A stretch of 64,000 nucleotides of DNA from Neisseriales bacterium (GCA_008017145.1 SSGY01000005.1:1-64000); one strand, 5' to 3'; shown: positions 35,058 through 45,259, counted from the first letter of the stretch. The notes: generated by a model from the letters alone, not told the origin. A program made the numbers and translations.

Positions 35058-35354
35058 ATGTCAACTGTAACTAAAAATGATTTGATTCAGGTCGTTATGG
35101 ACAATTCAGAGTTAACTAGAGTCGATGCATATCGTCTAGTTGAAGACTTTTTTGATGTGATGACCAAAAGCCTGGAAGAGGGTGATGAGGTTAAAGTATC
35201 AGGATTTGGGAACTTTGTTTTGCGTGATAAGAGTGCCAGAATCGGACGCAATCCTAAAACCAAAGAGGAGTTTCCAATTAATGCTCGCCGAGTTGTCTCA
35301 TTTCATACGAGTAATTTGCTTAAAGAGCAAATTAAAGATTATAAGCCAGAGTAA
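35058..35354 (+). CDS. ihfA: Integration host factor alpha subunit
   Basis: The product is 98 aa. It is a HU/IHF-type DNA-bending protein: a helical dimerisation part, then VKVSGFGNFVLRDKSARIGRNPKTKEEFPINARRVVSFH, with the beta-arm GRNPKTxE-P motif. The position after pheT is the classical ihfA (himA) location, which supports alpha rather than beta or HU. TTTTTGAGG is the ribosome site region. Confidence 0.95.
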   Translation: MSTVTKNDLIQVVMDNSELTRVDAYRLVEDFFDVMTKSLEEGDEVKVSGFGNFVLRDKSARIGRNPKTKEEFPINARRVVSFHTSNLLKEQIKDYKPE

Positions 35355-35470
35355 ATTACTGGGTTATATCACCTAGTGTTTTAGTGGGTTAATAACCATA
35401 AAATTAATGTGGAAATATTGTTGGGTATGGTAAAATAATGGCTAGGAAAAAATCACAGGAGGATCGTCCG

Positions 35471-35608
35471 ATGATGCAAAATTATTGGAAAGAAATTTTG
35501 TGTTTATTGATAATTAAAGCAGTTTTGTTAACTGGGCTTTGGTATAAGTGCTTCCGTAATCCAATAGTCATGGATGATAAAGCTGCTGCTGAGCACATTT
35601 TTCGTTAA
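35471..35608 (+). CDS. cydP: Small membrane protein, CydP-like cytochrome bd partner
   Basis: The product is 45 aa with one transmembrane segment (EILCLLIIKAVLLTGLWYKCFF-like, residues 8-28) and a short acidic tail ending EHIFR. GGAGG at about 35459-35463 is correctly placed for ATG 35471; an in-frame ATG at 35438 lies upstream of that site and is less likely. It lies 16 bp before cydA. Short single-span CydP proteins occur upstream of cydA in Beta- and Gammaproteobacteria. The gene symbol rests on position and topology more than on sequence identity. Confidence 0.72.
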   Translation: MMQNYWKEILCLLIIKAVLLTGLWYKCFRNPIVMDDKAAAEHIFR

Positions 35609-35624
35609 TTTTTGAGGTAAAACT

Positions 35625-37181
35625 ATGGAAACACTAGTTGATTTGTCGCGGTTGCAGTTTGCAATAACGGCAATGTACCATTTTATTTTTGTTCCGCTGA
35701 CTCTAGGGATGACGTGGATCTTGGTAATAATGGAAACTATTTACGTAATAACTGGGAAACCGATTTATAAAGATATGACCAAATTTTGGGGTAAACTCTT
35801 TGGGATTAACTTTGCAATTGGAGTTACGACTGGTTTGACAATGGAATTCCAGTTTGGTACAAACTGGGCATATTACTCACACTATGTGGGTGATATTTTC
35901 GGGGTTCCTTTGGCAATTGAAGGTTTGATGGCATTCTTCTTAGAGTCAACTTTCATTGGTATGTTCTTCTTTGCTTGGGATCGTGTATCTAAAAAACAAC
36001 ACTTACTATTTACAGTATTAGTTGCAATTGGTTCTAATTTATCTGCATTATGGATTTTGGTTGCTAATGGTTGGATGCAAGAGCCGGTTGGTACTGTGTT
36101 TAATCCAATCACTATGCGGATGGAATTATCTAGCTTCTTTGCCGTGTTATTCAGCCCAGTTGCGCAAGCTAAATTTTTCCATACAACTTGTGCGGGTTAT
36201 GTAACTGCATCAGTGTTTGTGCTAGGTATTTCTTCGTTTTACTTACTACGTAAACAAGATTTACCATTTGCGCGTCGCTCATTCAAAGTTTCTGCTTTGT
36301 TTGGTTTATTTTCTTCAATCGCCGTAATCATTATGGGTGACCAATCAGGTCTATATGTTTATCATGCACAACCATCAAAATTGGTAGCAATCGAAGGTAT
36401 CTGGAATACTGAGCAAGCTCCGGTTTCTTGGTCTGTATTAGCATGGCCAGATCGTGAAAAGCATGAAAATCTTTTTGATATCCGTGTTCCGTATGTGGGT
36501 AGTTTGATTTTGAATCATAATTTCACTGATCCAGTAAAAGGTGCGAATGAAATTATTGCTGAAAATAAAGATAAAATCGTTAAAGGTCAGCAAGTTTTAC
36601 TACAGCTAGAACAATTCCGCAAAACCCCTCAAGATACATCTTTGGTGGCTGAAATTCAAGCTAACTCAGAGTATTTAGGCTATGGGTTGTTGCTTAAAAA
36701 ATATACTGAAGACGTAGCAAATGCAACACCTCAGATGATCGATCAGGCAGCCGAAGATACTGTGCCAAATTCACTTCCGTTGTATTATAGCTTCCGTTTA
36801 ATGGCAGCAATTGGCGGTTCGTTATTTATGCTGTTCGCTTTTGCTTCATGGTACTCTTTTGGTGCGCGTGATGCGTATGAGCGTAAAACTTGGTTGTTAA
36901 AATGGGCATTGTGGTGGATGCCGACTCCTTGGATCGCTTGCTGGGCAGGATGGTTTGTAGCTGAGTATGGCCGTCAACCTTGGACTATCTTTGGAATTTT
37001 ACCGACATATCTATCAACATCAAGCTTGTCAAGTGGGGAATTAATCTTCTCGTTAACAGGATTCACTTTGATTTATACTTTGTTATTGATCGTTGAATTA
37101 TGGTTAATGTTTAAATATGCTCGCTTAGGTCCATCAAGCTTAGGTACTGGCAAATATCAATTTGAAACACGGAGTAAATAA
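35625..37181 (+). CDS. cydA: Cytochrome bd quinol oxidase subunit I
   Basis: The product (518 aa) is an inner-membrane quinol:O2 oxidase subunit carrying hemes b558, b595 and d. It begins VDLSRLQFAITAMYHFIFVPLTLG, with the heme b595 histidine region. FQFGTNWAYYSHYVGDIFG and IEGLMAFFLESTF contain the conserved glutamates. A long Q-loop (about 250-385) is followed by WFVAEYGRQPW, the GRQPW motif of quinol binding. The length fits the long-Q-loop type. It is cotranscribed with cydP, cydB and cydX. Confidence 0.97.
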   Translation: METLVDLSRLQFAITAMYHFIFVPLTLGMTWILVIMETIYVITGKPIYKDMTKFWGKLFGINFAIGVTTGLTMEFQFGTNWAYYSHYVGDIFGVPLAIEGLMAFFLESTFIGMFFFAWDRVSKKQHLLFTVLVAIGSNLSALWILVANGWMQEPVGTVFNPITMRMELSSFFAVLFSPVAQAKFFHTTCAGYVTASVFVLGISSFYLLRKQDLPFARRSFKVSALFGLFSSIAVIIMGDQSGLYVYHAQPSKLVAIEGIWNTEQAPVSWSVLAWPDREKHENLFDIRVPYVGSLILNHNFTDPVKGANEIIAENKDKIVKGQQVLLQLEQFRKTPQDTSLVAEIQANSEYLGYGLLLKKYTEDVANATPQMIDQAAEDTVPNSLPLYYSFRLMAAIGGSLFMLFAFASWYSFGARDAYERKTWLLKWALWWMPTPWIACWAGWFVAEYGRQPWTIFGILPTYLSTSSLSSGELIFSLTGFTLIYTLLLIVELWLMFKYARLGPSSLGTGKYQFETRSK

Positions 37182-37182
37182 C

Positions 37183-38328
37183 ATGGAATATGCAATTTTA
37201 CGCGTTATCTGGTGGGTGCTGGTAGGTGTCCTGCTAATTGGTCTTATGATTATGGATGGTCACGATATGGGGGTGGGTACACTATCTCCATTTGTAGGTA
37301 AAACTGATTCAGAACGTCGTGCTGCGATTAACTCCGTAGCGCCGCACTGGGATGGTAACCAAGTATGGTTTATTACTGCTGGTGGTGCGGTTTTTGCTGC
37401 ATGGCCTTTAGTGTATGCTGCATCATTTTCAATGTTGTATATTGCGATTTTAGCTGTGCTTTGGACGTTGTTTTTACGTGCACCTGCATTTGACTATCGT
37501 TCTAAAATCGCAAATCCAACTTGGCGCTCTACTTGGGATTGGGTGCTATTTGTCGGCTCTGCTGTTCCTCCATTATTGTTTGGTGTGGCTTTTGGTAATG
37601 TTTTGTTAGGTATTCCGTTCCATTACGATGACAGTATGCGTTTAGTGAGTGATGCATCTAACCCAATTATGGGGTTCTTGGCCTTGTTATCTCCTTTTGC
37701 AATTCTGTGTGGCCTAGTAGCATTTTCAATGACTGCAGCTCACGGTGGGGTTTACCTAACACTCAGAACTGAAGGTGCAATGCAAGCAAGAGCACGCAAG
37801 GCTGCAACGATTTTCTCTCTAATTGCAATCATTTGCTTTGCAATTGGTGGATTCTGGGTTGGACACATAAACGGTTATGTTGCAAGCAACTTAAACCCAA
37901 TAGCTCAATCTGATCCATTGGCAAAAAGTGTGCAAATTGTTCAGGGTGCATGGTTAAATAATTATCACGAGTATGTGTGGTTTGCGGTTGCTCCAATTCT
38001 TGGCTTTGTAGGATTAATTTTATCAATAGTATTTAATACTAAAGGTAAATCAGGTGTGGCGTTTATATTTAGTGGTGCTGGTATGGCGGGGATTATTTTG
38101 ACTGCTGGTATGTCGATGTTTCCGTTTATATTGCCTTCAAGTACAGATCCACGAAGCAGCTTAACTGCGTGGGATGCAACATCTTCTGAGCATACACTGC
38201 TGTTGATGCTAGTGGCGGCGATTATTTTTACACCAATTATTTTAACCTATACTTCATGGGTTTACAAAATCATGCGTGGCAAATTAACTACAGCTAAAAT
38301 TGAAGAAAATTCTCATTCAATGTATTAA
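37183..38328 (+). CDS. cydB: Cytochrome bd quinol oxidase subunit II
   Basis: The product is 381 aa from ATG 37183 (MEYAILRVIWWVLVGVLL), preceded by CGGAG; a longer frame overlapping cydA is not needed. The signature is MDGHDMGVGTLSPFVGKTDSERRAAINSVAPHWDGNQVW, and it has about eight transmembrane segments. It scaffolds CydA and contributes to the proton path. It begins 1 bp after the cydA stop. Confidence 0.97.
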   Translation: MEYAILRVIWWVLVGVLLIGLMIMDGHDMGVGTLSPFVGKTDSERRAAINSVAPHWDGNQVWFITAGGAVFAAWPLVYAASFSMLYIAILAVLWTLFLRAPAFDYRSKIANPTWRSTWDWVLFVGSAVPPLLFGVAFGNVLLGIPFHYDDSMRLVSDASNPIMGFLALLSPFAILCGLVAFSMTAAHGGVYLTLRTEGAMQARARKAATIFSLIAIICFAIGGFWVGHINGYVASNLNPIAQSDPLAKSVQIVQGAWLNNYHEYVWFAVAPILGFVGLILSIVFNTKGKSGVAFIFSGAGMAGIILTAGMSMFPFILPSSTDPRSSLTAWDATSSEHTLLLMLVAAIIFTPIILTYTSWVYKIMRGKLTTAKIEENSHSMY

Positions 38329-38342
38329 AAAGGACTTATAAA

Positions 38343-38447
38343 ATGATGTTCTTAACTTGGTCAATTGGTGCTTATATCATTGTTCGCATTATTAGCGATA
38401 GTTTGGTAAAACAAGAACGTGATCCTAATTCAGGATTAGATAAGTAA
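38343..38447 (+). CDS. cydX: Cytochrome bd small subunit CydX
   Basis: The product is 34 aa with a single transmembrane helix (FLTWSIGAYIIVRIIS) followed by a charged tail with KQERDPNSGLDK. AAAAGGA about 10 bp upstream is its ribosome site. Position directly after cydB (14 bp) and topology match CydX, which stabilises heme binding in CydAB. The sequence starts MMFLTW rather than MWYFAW, so it is a divergent member. Confidence 0.82.
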   Translation: MMFLTWSIGAYIIVRIISDSLVKQERDPNSGLDK

Positions 38448-38462
38448 TTAGTAAATTACTCT

Positions 38463-38497
38463 AAAAATCCTCTTAATGAAAATTAAGGGGATTTTTT
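38463..38497 (+). terminator. Intrinsic terminator of the cyd operon
   Basis: AAAATCCTCTTAAT (38464-38477) pairs with ATTAAGGGGATTTT, with one G-U pair, around a GAAA loop. A run of T follows. It separates cyd from cyo. Confidence 0.85.
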
Positions 38498-38543
38498 AAT
38501 GAGCAGTAGGTATTATTACTATTCTGCTGTTTTTCGTATATGA

Positions 38544-38563
38544 TATAATCATGCCTAATTAGG
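38544..38563 (+). promoter_or_regulatory. cyo promoter -10 with palindrome at the start site
   Basis: TATAAT at 38544-38549 is followed by the perfect 10-bp palindrome CCTAATTAGG at 38554-38563, which covers the predicted start site. This is a candidate operator; no FNR or ArcA consensus was recognised. Confidence 0.4.
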
Positions 38564-38620
38564 TCTAAGAGTTAGATTCTTAATTAATATGCTAATAATT
38601 CACAAAGGATCATTTGAACG

Positions 38621-39502
38621 ATGCATAAAATTAAAAATTTTATTATCGCGATTGCTGCTTTTGCTGGATCATCACTGTTGACTGGTTGTAAAGATTTAGT
38701 GTTGATTCATTCAAAAGGTACAATAGGTAAAGATGAGAGAGATCTTATTTTTACTGCAGTTGCTCTAATGCTATTGGTTGTAATTCCAGTGATTATTTTA
38801 ACATTAGTATTTGCGTATAAATATCGCGATTCGAACTCTAATGCTAAATATGATCCAGGGTTTACGCATAGCACAAAAATTGAAGTGGTAGTTTGGGGTG
38901 TGCCAATTATTATTATTGGTATTCTTGCTGTTATAATTTGGAAAAGTACGCACGCACTAGATCCATATAAGCCAATCGAGATTGAAGGTGTTAAACCTTT
39001 AAATGTTCAGGTTGTCGCATTGGATTGGAAGTGGATGTTTATTTATCCTGAGCAGCATATTGCAACTATAAATTATTTACAACTTCCAGTTGGTGTTCCT
39101 GTTGATTTTACAATAACAGCGGATGCGCCGATGAATTCGTTCATTATTCCTCAGCTTGGTGGGCAGATTTATGCTATGGCTGGTATGAAAACTCATCTAA
39201 ACCTAATCGCTGATGAGGTGGGTGTATATGATGGGCGAGCTTTTGTAATAAACGGAAATGGTTTTAATGGAATGCATTTTAAGACTCACGTGACTTCTTC
39301 CGATGCATTTAATAGTTGGGTGCAGGAAGTTAAAAATTCACCGAATAGCTTGACTACTGATGAGTATAAGCAATTATTAATACCTACCGAATACGTGCAA
39401 CCTAAGTTCTATGCTTCAGTGGCAGATAATCTTTTCGAAGATATCGTAATGAAGTATATGATGCCTGGTATGGATGATATGCATGGTATGGATAGTAAAT
39501 AA
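38621..39502 (+). CDS. cyoA: Cytochrome bo3 ubiquinol oxidase subunit II
   Basis: The product is 293 aa. It is a lipoprotein (lipobox LTGC, Cys23) with two transmembrane helices (about 40-65 and 85-105) and a cupredoxin-fold periplasmic domain. This domain lacks the CuA-binding His/Cys set, as expected for quinol oxidases, and reads LDWKWMFIYPEQHIATINYLQLPVGVPVDFTITADAPMNSFIIPQLGGQIYAM. It is the first gene of cyoABCDE. Confidence 0.96.
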   Translation: MHKIKNFIIAIAAFAGSSLLTGCKDLVLIHSKGTIGKDERDLIFTAVALMLLVVIPVIILTLVFAYKYRDSNSNAKYDPGFTHSTKIEVVVWGVPIIIIGILAVIIWKSTHALDPYKPIEIEGVKPLNVQVVALDWKWMFIYPEQHIATINYLQLPVGVPVDFTITADAPMNSFIIPQLGGQIYAMAGMKTHLNLIADEVGVYDGRAFVINGNGFNGMHFKTHVTSSDAFNSWVQEVKNSPNSLTTDEYKQLLIPTEYVQPKFYASVADNLFEDIVMKYMMPGMDDMHGMDSK

Positions 39503-39525
39503 CATAGTTTTCAAGGAAATCACGA

Positions 39526-41514
39526 ATGATTGATTTTTTAGGTAGATTAACTTGGGATGCAATTCCTATTCATGAGCCCCCTGCGATAATTGCGGGTGCA
39601 ATGATGATTGGTGGGTTTGTATTTCTAGTTGCGTTAGTAACTTATTTTAAAAAATGGGGTTACTTGTGGAAAGAGTGGTTTACATCCGTAGATCATAAAC
39701 GCATTGGCCTTATGTACATCATTATTGCTATTGTAATGCTGTTGCGTGGATTTGCAGATGCAGCACTAATGCGTACGCAGCAGGCTATTTCAGTCGGTAG
39801 TAATTACGGCTTTTTGCCACCAGATCACTATAATCAAATTTTCACTGCGCATGGCGTGATCATGATTTTCTTCGTAGCAATGCCATTGGTGGTGGGCTTG
39901 ATGAATTTAGTAGTTCCATTACAGATTGGTGCACGTGATGTTGCCTTTCCGTATCTGAACTCACTAAGCTTTTGGTTGTTCATGGTTGGTATGGTGCTAA
40001 TGATGTTATCCTTGGTTGTTGGTTCATTTGCTACAACTGGTTGGGTGAATTATGCTCCTTTATCTGAGAAAGTTTATAGCCCAGGAGTGGGGGTTGATTA
40101 TTACATCTGGGCATTGCAGATTTCCGGTATTGGGACAACAATTTCAGGGATTAACTTCTTTGTAACCATTATTAAAATGCGCTGTCCTGGTATGACTCTT
40201 ATGAAAATGCCTGTGTTTACATGGACTGCACTATGTTCCAATATTTTGATTATTATTTCATTCCCAATGATGACTGCTGCGTTGGCGTTATTAACGCTTG
40301 ACCGTTATTTAGGCTTTCACTTCTTTACTGATGCTGGTGGTGGTAATCCGATGCTGTATGTAAATTTGATCTGGGCATGGGGGCATCCTGAAGTGTACAT
40401 CTTGGTATTGCCAGCATTTGGTGTATTCTCTGAGGTTACTTCTACGTTCTCACGTAAGCCTTTATTTGGCTACGCTACAATGGTTTATGCGACAGTAAGT
40501 ATTACAGTGTTGTCATTTATTGTTTGGGTTCATCATTTCTTTACGATGGGTTCTGGGGCGAATGTAAATGCCTTCTTTGGTATAATGACTACGATTATTG
40601 CGATTCCAACTGGGGTTAAAATTTTTAACTGGTTATTTACTATGTTCCGTGGGCGAATTTGGTTTGCAGCACCGATGTACTTCACCGTTGGCTTTATTAT
40701 TACATTCTCAATTGGTGGTATGACTGGTGTCTTGCTTGCAGTGCCTGGCGCTGATTTTGTATTACATAATAGCTTGTTTTTAATTGCTCATTTCCACAAT
40801 GTAATTATTGGTGGTGTGGTGTTTGCATGTATGGCTGGTCTTTCATTTTGGTGTCCAAAAGCATTAGGCTTTAAAATGAACGAAGGTCTTGGTAAAGCTT
40901 CTTTCTGGTTTTGGCTAGTTGGGTTCTATATCGCATTTATACCGCTATATGTACTTGGTTTTATGGGGGCTGCTCGTCGGATTAGTCATTATGATTATTC
41001 AACAGGTTGGCATCCTTTATTTGTTGTTGCCTTTATTGGTATGCTGATTATCGCTGCTGGTATTGGATGTCAAGTATTGCAAATATTGGTAAGTATTATT
41101 AAAGCTAAGCAGAACCAAGATTATACTGGTGATCCATGGGATGGTCGCACACTAGAGTGGGCTACATCGTCTCCTCCGCCATTTTATAATTTCGCGCGTA
41201 TTCCAACAGTGACGACATTGGAGCCTCATTGGGATGCTAAGCATAATGCAATACCAATTTTTGATGAAAGCAAACCTTATGAAGATATCCATATGCCACG
41301 TAATACTGGTATTGGAGCTATAATTGGTTTATTTGCGTTTACTTTGAGCTTTGGATTAATTTGGTATATTTGGTGGTTGGTTGCGGCAAGTGGTTTGGCT
41401 ATCTTTGCTTGTGTTGTAGCTCGCTCATTAGACCATGATATCGATTATTATGTCCCTGCTGAAGAAGTTGAGCGCATTGAACATGAACTTATGTTACGTA
41501 GGAATAAAGCATAA
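39526..41514 (+). CDS. cyoB: Cytochrome bo3 ubiquinol oxidase subunit I
   Basis: The product (662 aa) is a heme-copper oxidase catalytic subunit with heme b, heme o3 and CuB. Motifs: [14 protein letters not shown] (heme ligand His), [17 protein letters not shown] (CuB His, with the His-Tyr crosslink and K-channel region), VHHFFTMG (two CuB histidines) and [14 protein letters not shown] (heme ligands). It pumps protons while oxidising ubiquinol. It overlaps cyoC by one base. Confidence 0.97.
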   Translation: MIDFLGRLTWDAIPIHEPPAIIAGAMMIGGFVFLVALVTYFKKWGYLWKEWFTSVDHKRIGLMYIIIAIVMLLRGFADAALMRTQQAISVGSNYGFLPPDHYNQIFTAHGVIMIFFVAMPLVVGLMNLVVPLQIGARDVAFPYLNSLSFWLFMVGMVLMMLSLVVGSFATTGWVNYAPLSEKVYSPGVGVDYYIWALQISGIGTTISGINFFVTIIKMRCPGMTLMKMPVFTWTALCSNILIIISFPMMTAALALLTLDRYLGFHFFTDAGGGNPMLYVNLIWAWGHPEVYILVLPAFGVFSEVTSTFSRKPLFGYATMVYATVSITVLSFIVWVHHFFTMGSGANVNAFFGIMTTIIAIPTGVKIFNWLFTMFRGRIWFAAPMYFTVGFIITFSIGGMTGVLLAVPGADFVLHNSLFLIAHFHNVIIGGVVFACMAGLSFWCPKALGFKMNEGLGKASFWFWLVGFYIAFIPLYVLGFMGAARRISHYDYSTGWHPLFVVAFIGMLIIAAGIGCQVLQILVSIIKAKQNQDYTGDPWDGRTLEWATSSPPPFYNFARIPTVTTLEPHWDAKHNAIPIFDESKPYEDIHMPRNTGIGAIIGLFAFTLSFGLIWYIWWLVAASGLAIFACVVARSLDHDIDYYVPAEEVERIEHELMLRRNKA

Positions 41515-42128
41515 TGACTTCACAAATAATAAATAATCATTCTGCAGATCATCATCACGATCACGATGCCGAGGCTACTGCAAAGGTAGCTTTTGGCTTC
41601 TGGATATACATAATGAGTGACTGCATATTGTTCTCTTGTTTTTTTGCATCTTATGCAGTTTTACACACTAATGTATTTGGTGGTGCTGGTCCCAAAGAAC
41701 TATTCGACTTAAATTATGTAATGGTTGAAACTTTCTTGTTATTGACAAGTAGCTTTACCTATGGGTTAGCGATGCTTGCCGCACATAAGAATAATAAAGC
41801 TCAGGTTTTAACTTGGCTATTTATTACATTCCTTTTAGGGCTTGGATTCATTGGGATGGAAATAAATGAGTTTCATCATCTAATAATTGAAGGTAATGGT
41901 CCTGATCGTAGTGCATTCTTATCATCATTCTTTGGATTAGTAGGGTTACATGGTTTACATGTTACTTGTGGTCTAATTTGGATGGCGCTATTAATGTTCC
42001 AAGTATCTACACGTGGTTTAACGGCAATGGTAAATCGCAAGTTGGCTTGTCTAAGTTTGTTTTGGCATTTCTTAGATATTATTTGGATTTTTGTATTCAC
42101 CGTTGTTTATTTGATGGGGGTGATGTAA
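41514..42128 (+). CDS. cyoC: Cytochrome bo3 ubiquinol oxidase subunit III
   Basis: The product is 204 aa with five hydrophobic segments and a His-rich N-terminus ([13 protein letters not shown]). [27 protein letters not shown] and [19 protein letters not shown] are typical of the CyoC/COX3 family. It has no cofactors; it stabilises subunit I. Its start overlaps the cyoB stop (ATAATGA), suggesting coupling. Confidence 0.95.
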   Translation: MTSQIINNHSADHHHDHDAEATAKVAFGFWIYIMSDCILFSCFFASYAVLHTNVFGGAGPKELFDLNYVMVETFLLLTSSFTYGLAMLAAHKNNKAQVLTWLFITFLLGLGFIGMEINEFHHLIIEGNGPDRSAFLSSFFGLVGLHGLHVTCGLIWMALLMFQVSTRGLTAMVNRKLACLSLFWHFLDIIWIFVFTVVYLMGVM

Positions 42129-42464
42129 ATGTCAGTTCATCATGATGTTTCTGCGACTGGAGAAAGTCATGGTAGTGTTAAATCATATACCATTGGCTTC
42201 ATTCTTTCAATCATTCTGACTGTAATTCCGTACTTCATAGTTGTCAATCATATGATGCCTGTAGAGGGTATAGCTATTGCGGTAGTCTTGCTTGCTGTTG
42301 GTCAGCTATTTATCCAATTAGTATTTTTCTTACATTTGGATCGTTCATCTGAACAGCGCTGGAATTTGATAACTTTTCTATTTACTACGTTGATTTTATT
42401 GATATTAGTAATCGGTACTATATGGATCATGTGGAACCTTAATTATAATATGATGGATCACTAG
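42129..42464 (+). CDS. cyoD: Cytochrome bo3 ubiquinol oxidase subunit IV
   Basis: The product is 111 aa with three transmembrane helices: SYTIGFILSIILTVIPYFIVV, GQLFIQLVFFLHLDRSSEQRWN (conserved FxHLD) and LLILVIGTIWIMWNLNYNMM. It is an assembly and stability subunit. It begins immediately after the cyoC stop. Confidence 0.95.
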   Translation: MSVHHDVSATGESHGSVKSYTIGFILSIILTVIPYFIVVNHMMPVEGIAIAVVLLAVGQLFIQLVFFLHLDRSSEQRWNLITFLFTTLILLILVIGTIWIMWNLNYNMMDH

Positions 42465-42565
42465 TAAGTCTGTGTGATTTATGATGGCTAACCTGATTCG
42501 GCATTTGCTGGCTTGTCAGAGTTAGCCATTTTGCATTCTTGTTAAATAAAAAAATTAGGCTTATT

Positions 42566-43432
42566 GTGTTGATAAAAAAATTTATTTCGATTACTAAACC
42601 TGGGATTATTTTTGGAAATTTAATCACTGTTGCCGGGGGATTCTTTTTAGCTTCGGCAGGGCAAGCCAAATTATTTTTGCTGTTTATAACTTTGGCTGGA
42701 ATTTCCTCTGTTATTGCTGCAGGTTGTGTATTTAATAACATAATTGACCGAGATATTGACCAGATAATGGAGCGTACCAAAGAACGTGTAATGGTGAAAG
42801 GGCTTTTGACTAAACGTGTTGCATTTGCATATGGAGCTGTATTAACACTAGTGGGTTGTACTTTGCTTTGGGTTTATGCTAATTTTTTAACAGTGGTTGT
42901 TGCTCTAGTTGGTCTGTTCTTTTATGTGGTTGTATATACGCTGGGTTTTAAACGTACGTCTGTTCATGGGACTTTAATTGGCAGTATTTCTGGAGCGATT
43001 CCTCCAGTAGTAGGCTACTGTGCTGTTACCAACCAACTTGATGTTGGTGCATTTATTTTATTTCTTATGCTAAGTATTTGGCAAATGCCACATTCATTCG
43101 CGATTGCTATTTTTCGATTTGATGATTATTTATCCGCTGGTATTCCCGTCTTGCCAGTGAAGAAAGGCATTTATTACGCTAAAGTCAATATGGTGCTTTA
43201 TGTTTGTTTTTTCACTATTGCAGCTTCATTGTTGACGGTGTTTGGTTATACAGGCTTTTATTATTTAGCAGCAAGTTTAGCTATCGGACTTTGGTGGGTG
43301 CGATTGGCAATTCGTGGTTTTAAAGCAGAAAATGATCGTGTATGGGCGCGCAAGATGTTTGGTTTTTCAATAATTGCAATAACTATTTTATCAATAATGA
43401 TGTCCTTAGATGCTCTCCCTGTTATACTTTGA
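42566..43432 (+). CDS. cyoE: Protoheme IX farnesyltransferase
   Basis: The product is 288 aa from GTG 42566, with AGG 6 nt upstream; a TTG at 42539 in the same frame would add nine residues and has a weaker site. It is a UbiA-superfamily integral membrane enzyme making heme O for CyoB. The first Asp-rich motif, NNIIDRDIDQIMERTKERV, and the second region, GTLIGSISGAIPPVVGYCAV, then FRFDDYLSAGIPVLPVKKG, are intact. About seven to nine helices are present. The roughly 100-bp gap after cyoD has no terminator. Confidence 0.95.
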   Translation: MLIKKFISITKPGIIFGNLITVAGGFFLASAGQAKLFLLFITLAGISSVIAAGCVFNNIIDRDIDQIMERTKERVMVKGLLTKRVAFAYGAVLTLVGCTLLWVYANFLTVVVALVGLFFYVVVYTLGFKRTSVHGTLIGSISGAIPPVVGYCAVTNQLDVGAFILFLMLSIWQMPHSFAIAIFRFDDYLSAGIPVLPVKKGIYYAKVNMVLYVCFFTIAASLLTVFGYTGFYYLAASLAIGLWWVRLAIRGFKAENDRVWARKMFGFSIIAITILSIMMSLDALPVIL

Positions 43433-43449
43433 TTGAAATATAAACTATC

Positions 43450-44721
43450 ATGGTACAATTTTCTCATAATAAAGCATTATCAATTATTTTTCTAACAATA
43501 TTCATTGATATGCTAGGTATTGGGATATTGATTCCAGTTTTCCCCCTATTGATTACCCATGGTTCTGAATTCTTAGTTACGCCGGCTAGTTGGTCGCAAG
43601 CTGAAAGCTTTATTTTTGCAGGGTGGTTATTAGCGGTATTTCCAATTTTACAATTCTTTTGTACCCCTATTCTTGGTCAGTTGTCTGATAAATACGGGCG
43701 GCGCAAATTATTAATACTCTCGATTAGCGGCACAGCTATTTCGTATTTTTTATTTGCTTATGGGATTTTAACTAGAAATATTGAGCTTTTATTTTTCTCG
43801 CGTATACTTGATGGTGCATCTGGTGGTAATATTTCGATTGCGCAGGCTGTCATCGGTGATGTTAGCGCCGAAAAAGATCGTGCGAAGAATTTTGGATTAG
43901 TTGGTGTTTCTATTGGTTTGGGATTTGTTCTTGGACCTTTTATTGGTGGAAAGCTATCTGATCCTGCGTTATTTGTGGCTTTTAATGCTGCAACGCCGTT
44001 TTGGTTTGCTGGAGCTTTAAGCTTTGCTAATCTAATGTTGGTTTATTTTTATCTACCCGAAACATCCTCACTTAAATTAGCCCTTAAAATTGATTATAAT
44101 AAACCTTTGCATAATATATTTAAATCATTTATGATTCCTAATTTACGCCAGATAGTTCCAGCTCTATTTCTTTACAATGCAGGATTTACGTTTTTTACCG
44201 CATTCTGGGGCATAATCTTACTCAAACAATTTGATTTTACCCAAGGAATGGTGGGGAATTATTTTGCATATTTGGGTGTAATGATTATTTTAGCTCAAGG
44301 TGGTGTTGTAAGGCGCTTATCGGGTAAAGTTACCGATTACAAAGTACTTTATTTTAGCTTTATTTTGACTGCTGTGTGTTTATTTGTTTATTATTTAATT
44401 CCTAGTCATGTTGCACATATCTGGATTTATAGTATTCCACCTTTTTTGGCAATAGCAACTGCGTTGAGCAAGGCTTTTAGCGCTGCTTTGATTGCCAGAA
44501 CCACTGATCCAGCAGTTTTTGGTGAGGCAATGGGTGTTAATTCTAGTGCAAATGCCTTGGCGCAAGTTATTCCCTCTTTACTTTCTGGATATATTGCTGC
44601 TCATCAGGCTAGGTTAACAGTTCTGTTGGGAGCTTTATTGATAGTTTTTGCTAGTATTTATTTTGTTTATAACTATCGTGAAAGTAATGTACTTGCTAGG
44701 GGTAAAAAATTAAAAAAATAA
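43450..44721 (+). CDS. MFS transporter, TetA-like drug:H+ antiporter group
   Basis: The product is 423 aa with 12 hydrophobic segments. Motif A is GQLSDKYGRRKLLILSI, and the N-terminus IIFLTIFIDMLGIGILIPVFPLL is typical of the TetA/DHA1 subgroup. GLVGVSIGLGFVLGPFIGG fits motif C of antiporters, so export is more likely than import. It lies 17 bp after cyoE and may be cotranscribed, although its function need not be respiratory. Substrate is unknown. Confidence 0.87.
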   Translation: MVQFSHNKALSIIFLTIFIDMLGIGILIPVFPLLITHGSEFLVTPASWSQAESFIFAGWLLAVFPILQFFCTPILGQLSDKYGRRKLLILSISGTAISYFLFAYGILTRNIELLFFSRILDGASGGNISIAQAVIGDVSAEKDRAKNFGLVGVSIGLGFVLGPFIGGKLSDPALFVAFNAATPFWFAGALSFANLMLVYFYLPETSSLKLALKIDYNKPLHNIFKSFMIPNLRQIVPALFLYNAGFTFFTAFWGIILLKQFDFTQGMVGNYFAYLGVMIILAQGGVVRRLSGKVTDYKVLYFSFILTAVCLFVYYLIPSHVAHIWIYSIPPFLAIATALSKAFSAALIARTTDPAVFGEAMGVNSSANALAQVIPSLLSGYIAAHQARLTVLLGALLIVFASIYFVYNYRESNVLARGKKLKK

Positions 44722-44777
44722 ACCTATCGTTAGTATATTGGTTTAAAATAGCGTAGTTATATTTTAGGGTGGCTTAA

Positions 44778-45248
44778 GTGTACATTAATAATGTTAAGTT
44801 TGCAAAATCAGCACAGAAAATAAGTGGAGAAATTAATTTAGGAACAGTCGCGCGAATTCAGGAAATTGGTGAATTCCAAGGTGTAGTTAAATATACCTTG
44901 CAAGGAGAGCTAGACCGTCTAAATAGACCTACACTTGTATTGTCAATTTATGGTATAATCAGCGCCTTATGTCAAAATTGTTTACAGCCGTTAGATATTT
45001 CAATTGAAAATCAAACGCAAATAACAATTTTTTTTAATGAGGATCAGTTGGACGCTGCACTGTTTTCCGAGAGTGAATCGGATGTGGTTGACGGTGTGTT
45101 GGCTGAAGACGAATTTGATGTTATGCAGCTGGTAGAAGATGAAGTGATTATGTTACTTCCTTGTGCGGCTAAGCATGACTCGTGTATTGGACTTAGTTAC
45201 CATGATGAGGTTGAGAGTCCTTTCAATGTTTTAAAACAGATAATTTAG
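44778..45248 (+). CDS. yceD: YceD family protein (DUF177), 23S rRNA accumulation protein
   Basis: The product is 156 aa. It starts at GTG 44778, with AGGGTGG just upstream as ribosome site. The conserved CQNCLQPL motif (near residues 63-70) and the acidic C-terminal stretch [26 protein letters not shown] are diagnostic for the YceD/DUF177 family, linked to 23S rRNA processing or accumulation. The neighbour rpmF, 11 bp downstream, is its near-constant partner in bacteria. Confidence 0.9.
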   Translation: MYINNVKFAKSAQKISGEINLGTVARIQEIGEFQGVVKYTLQGELDRLNRPTLVLSIYGIISALCQNCLQPLDISIENQTQITIFFNEDQLDAALFSESESDVVDGVLAEDEFDVMQLVEDEVIMLLPCAAKHDSCIGLSYHDEVESPFNVLKQII

Positions 45249-45259
45249 AGGTAATACAA

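Noticed and set aside
35438..35470. Longer start for the CydP-like protein
   Set aside because: The GGAGG ribosome site lies inside this stretch and fits ATG 35471.
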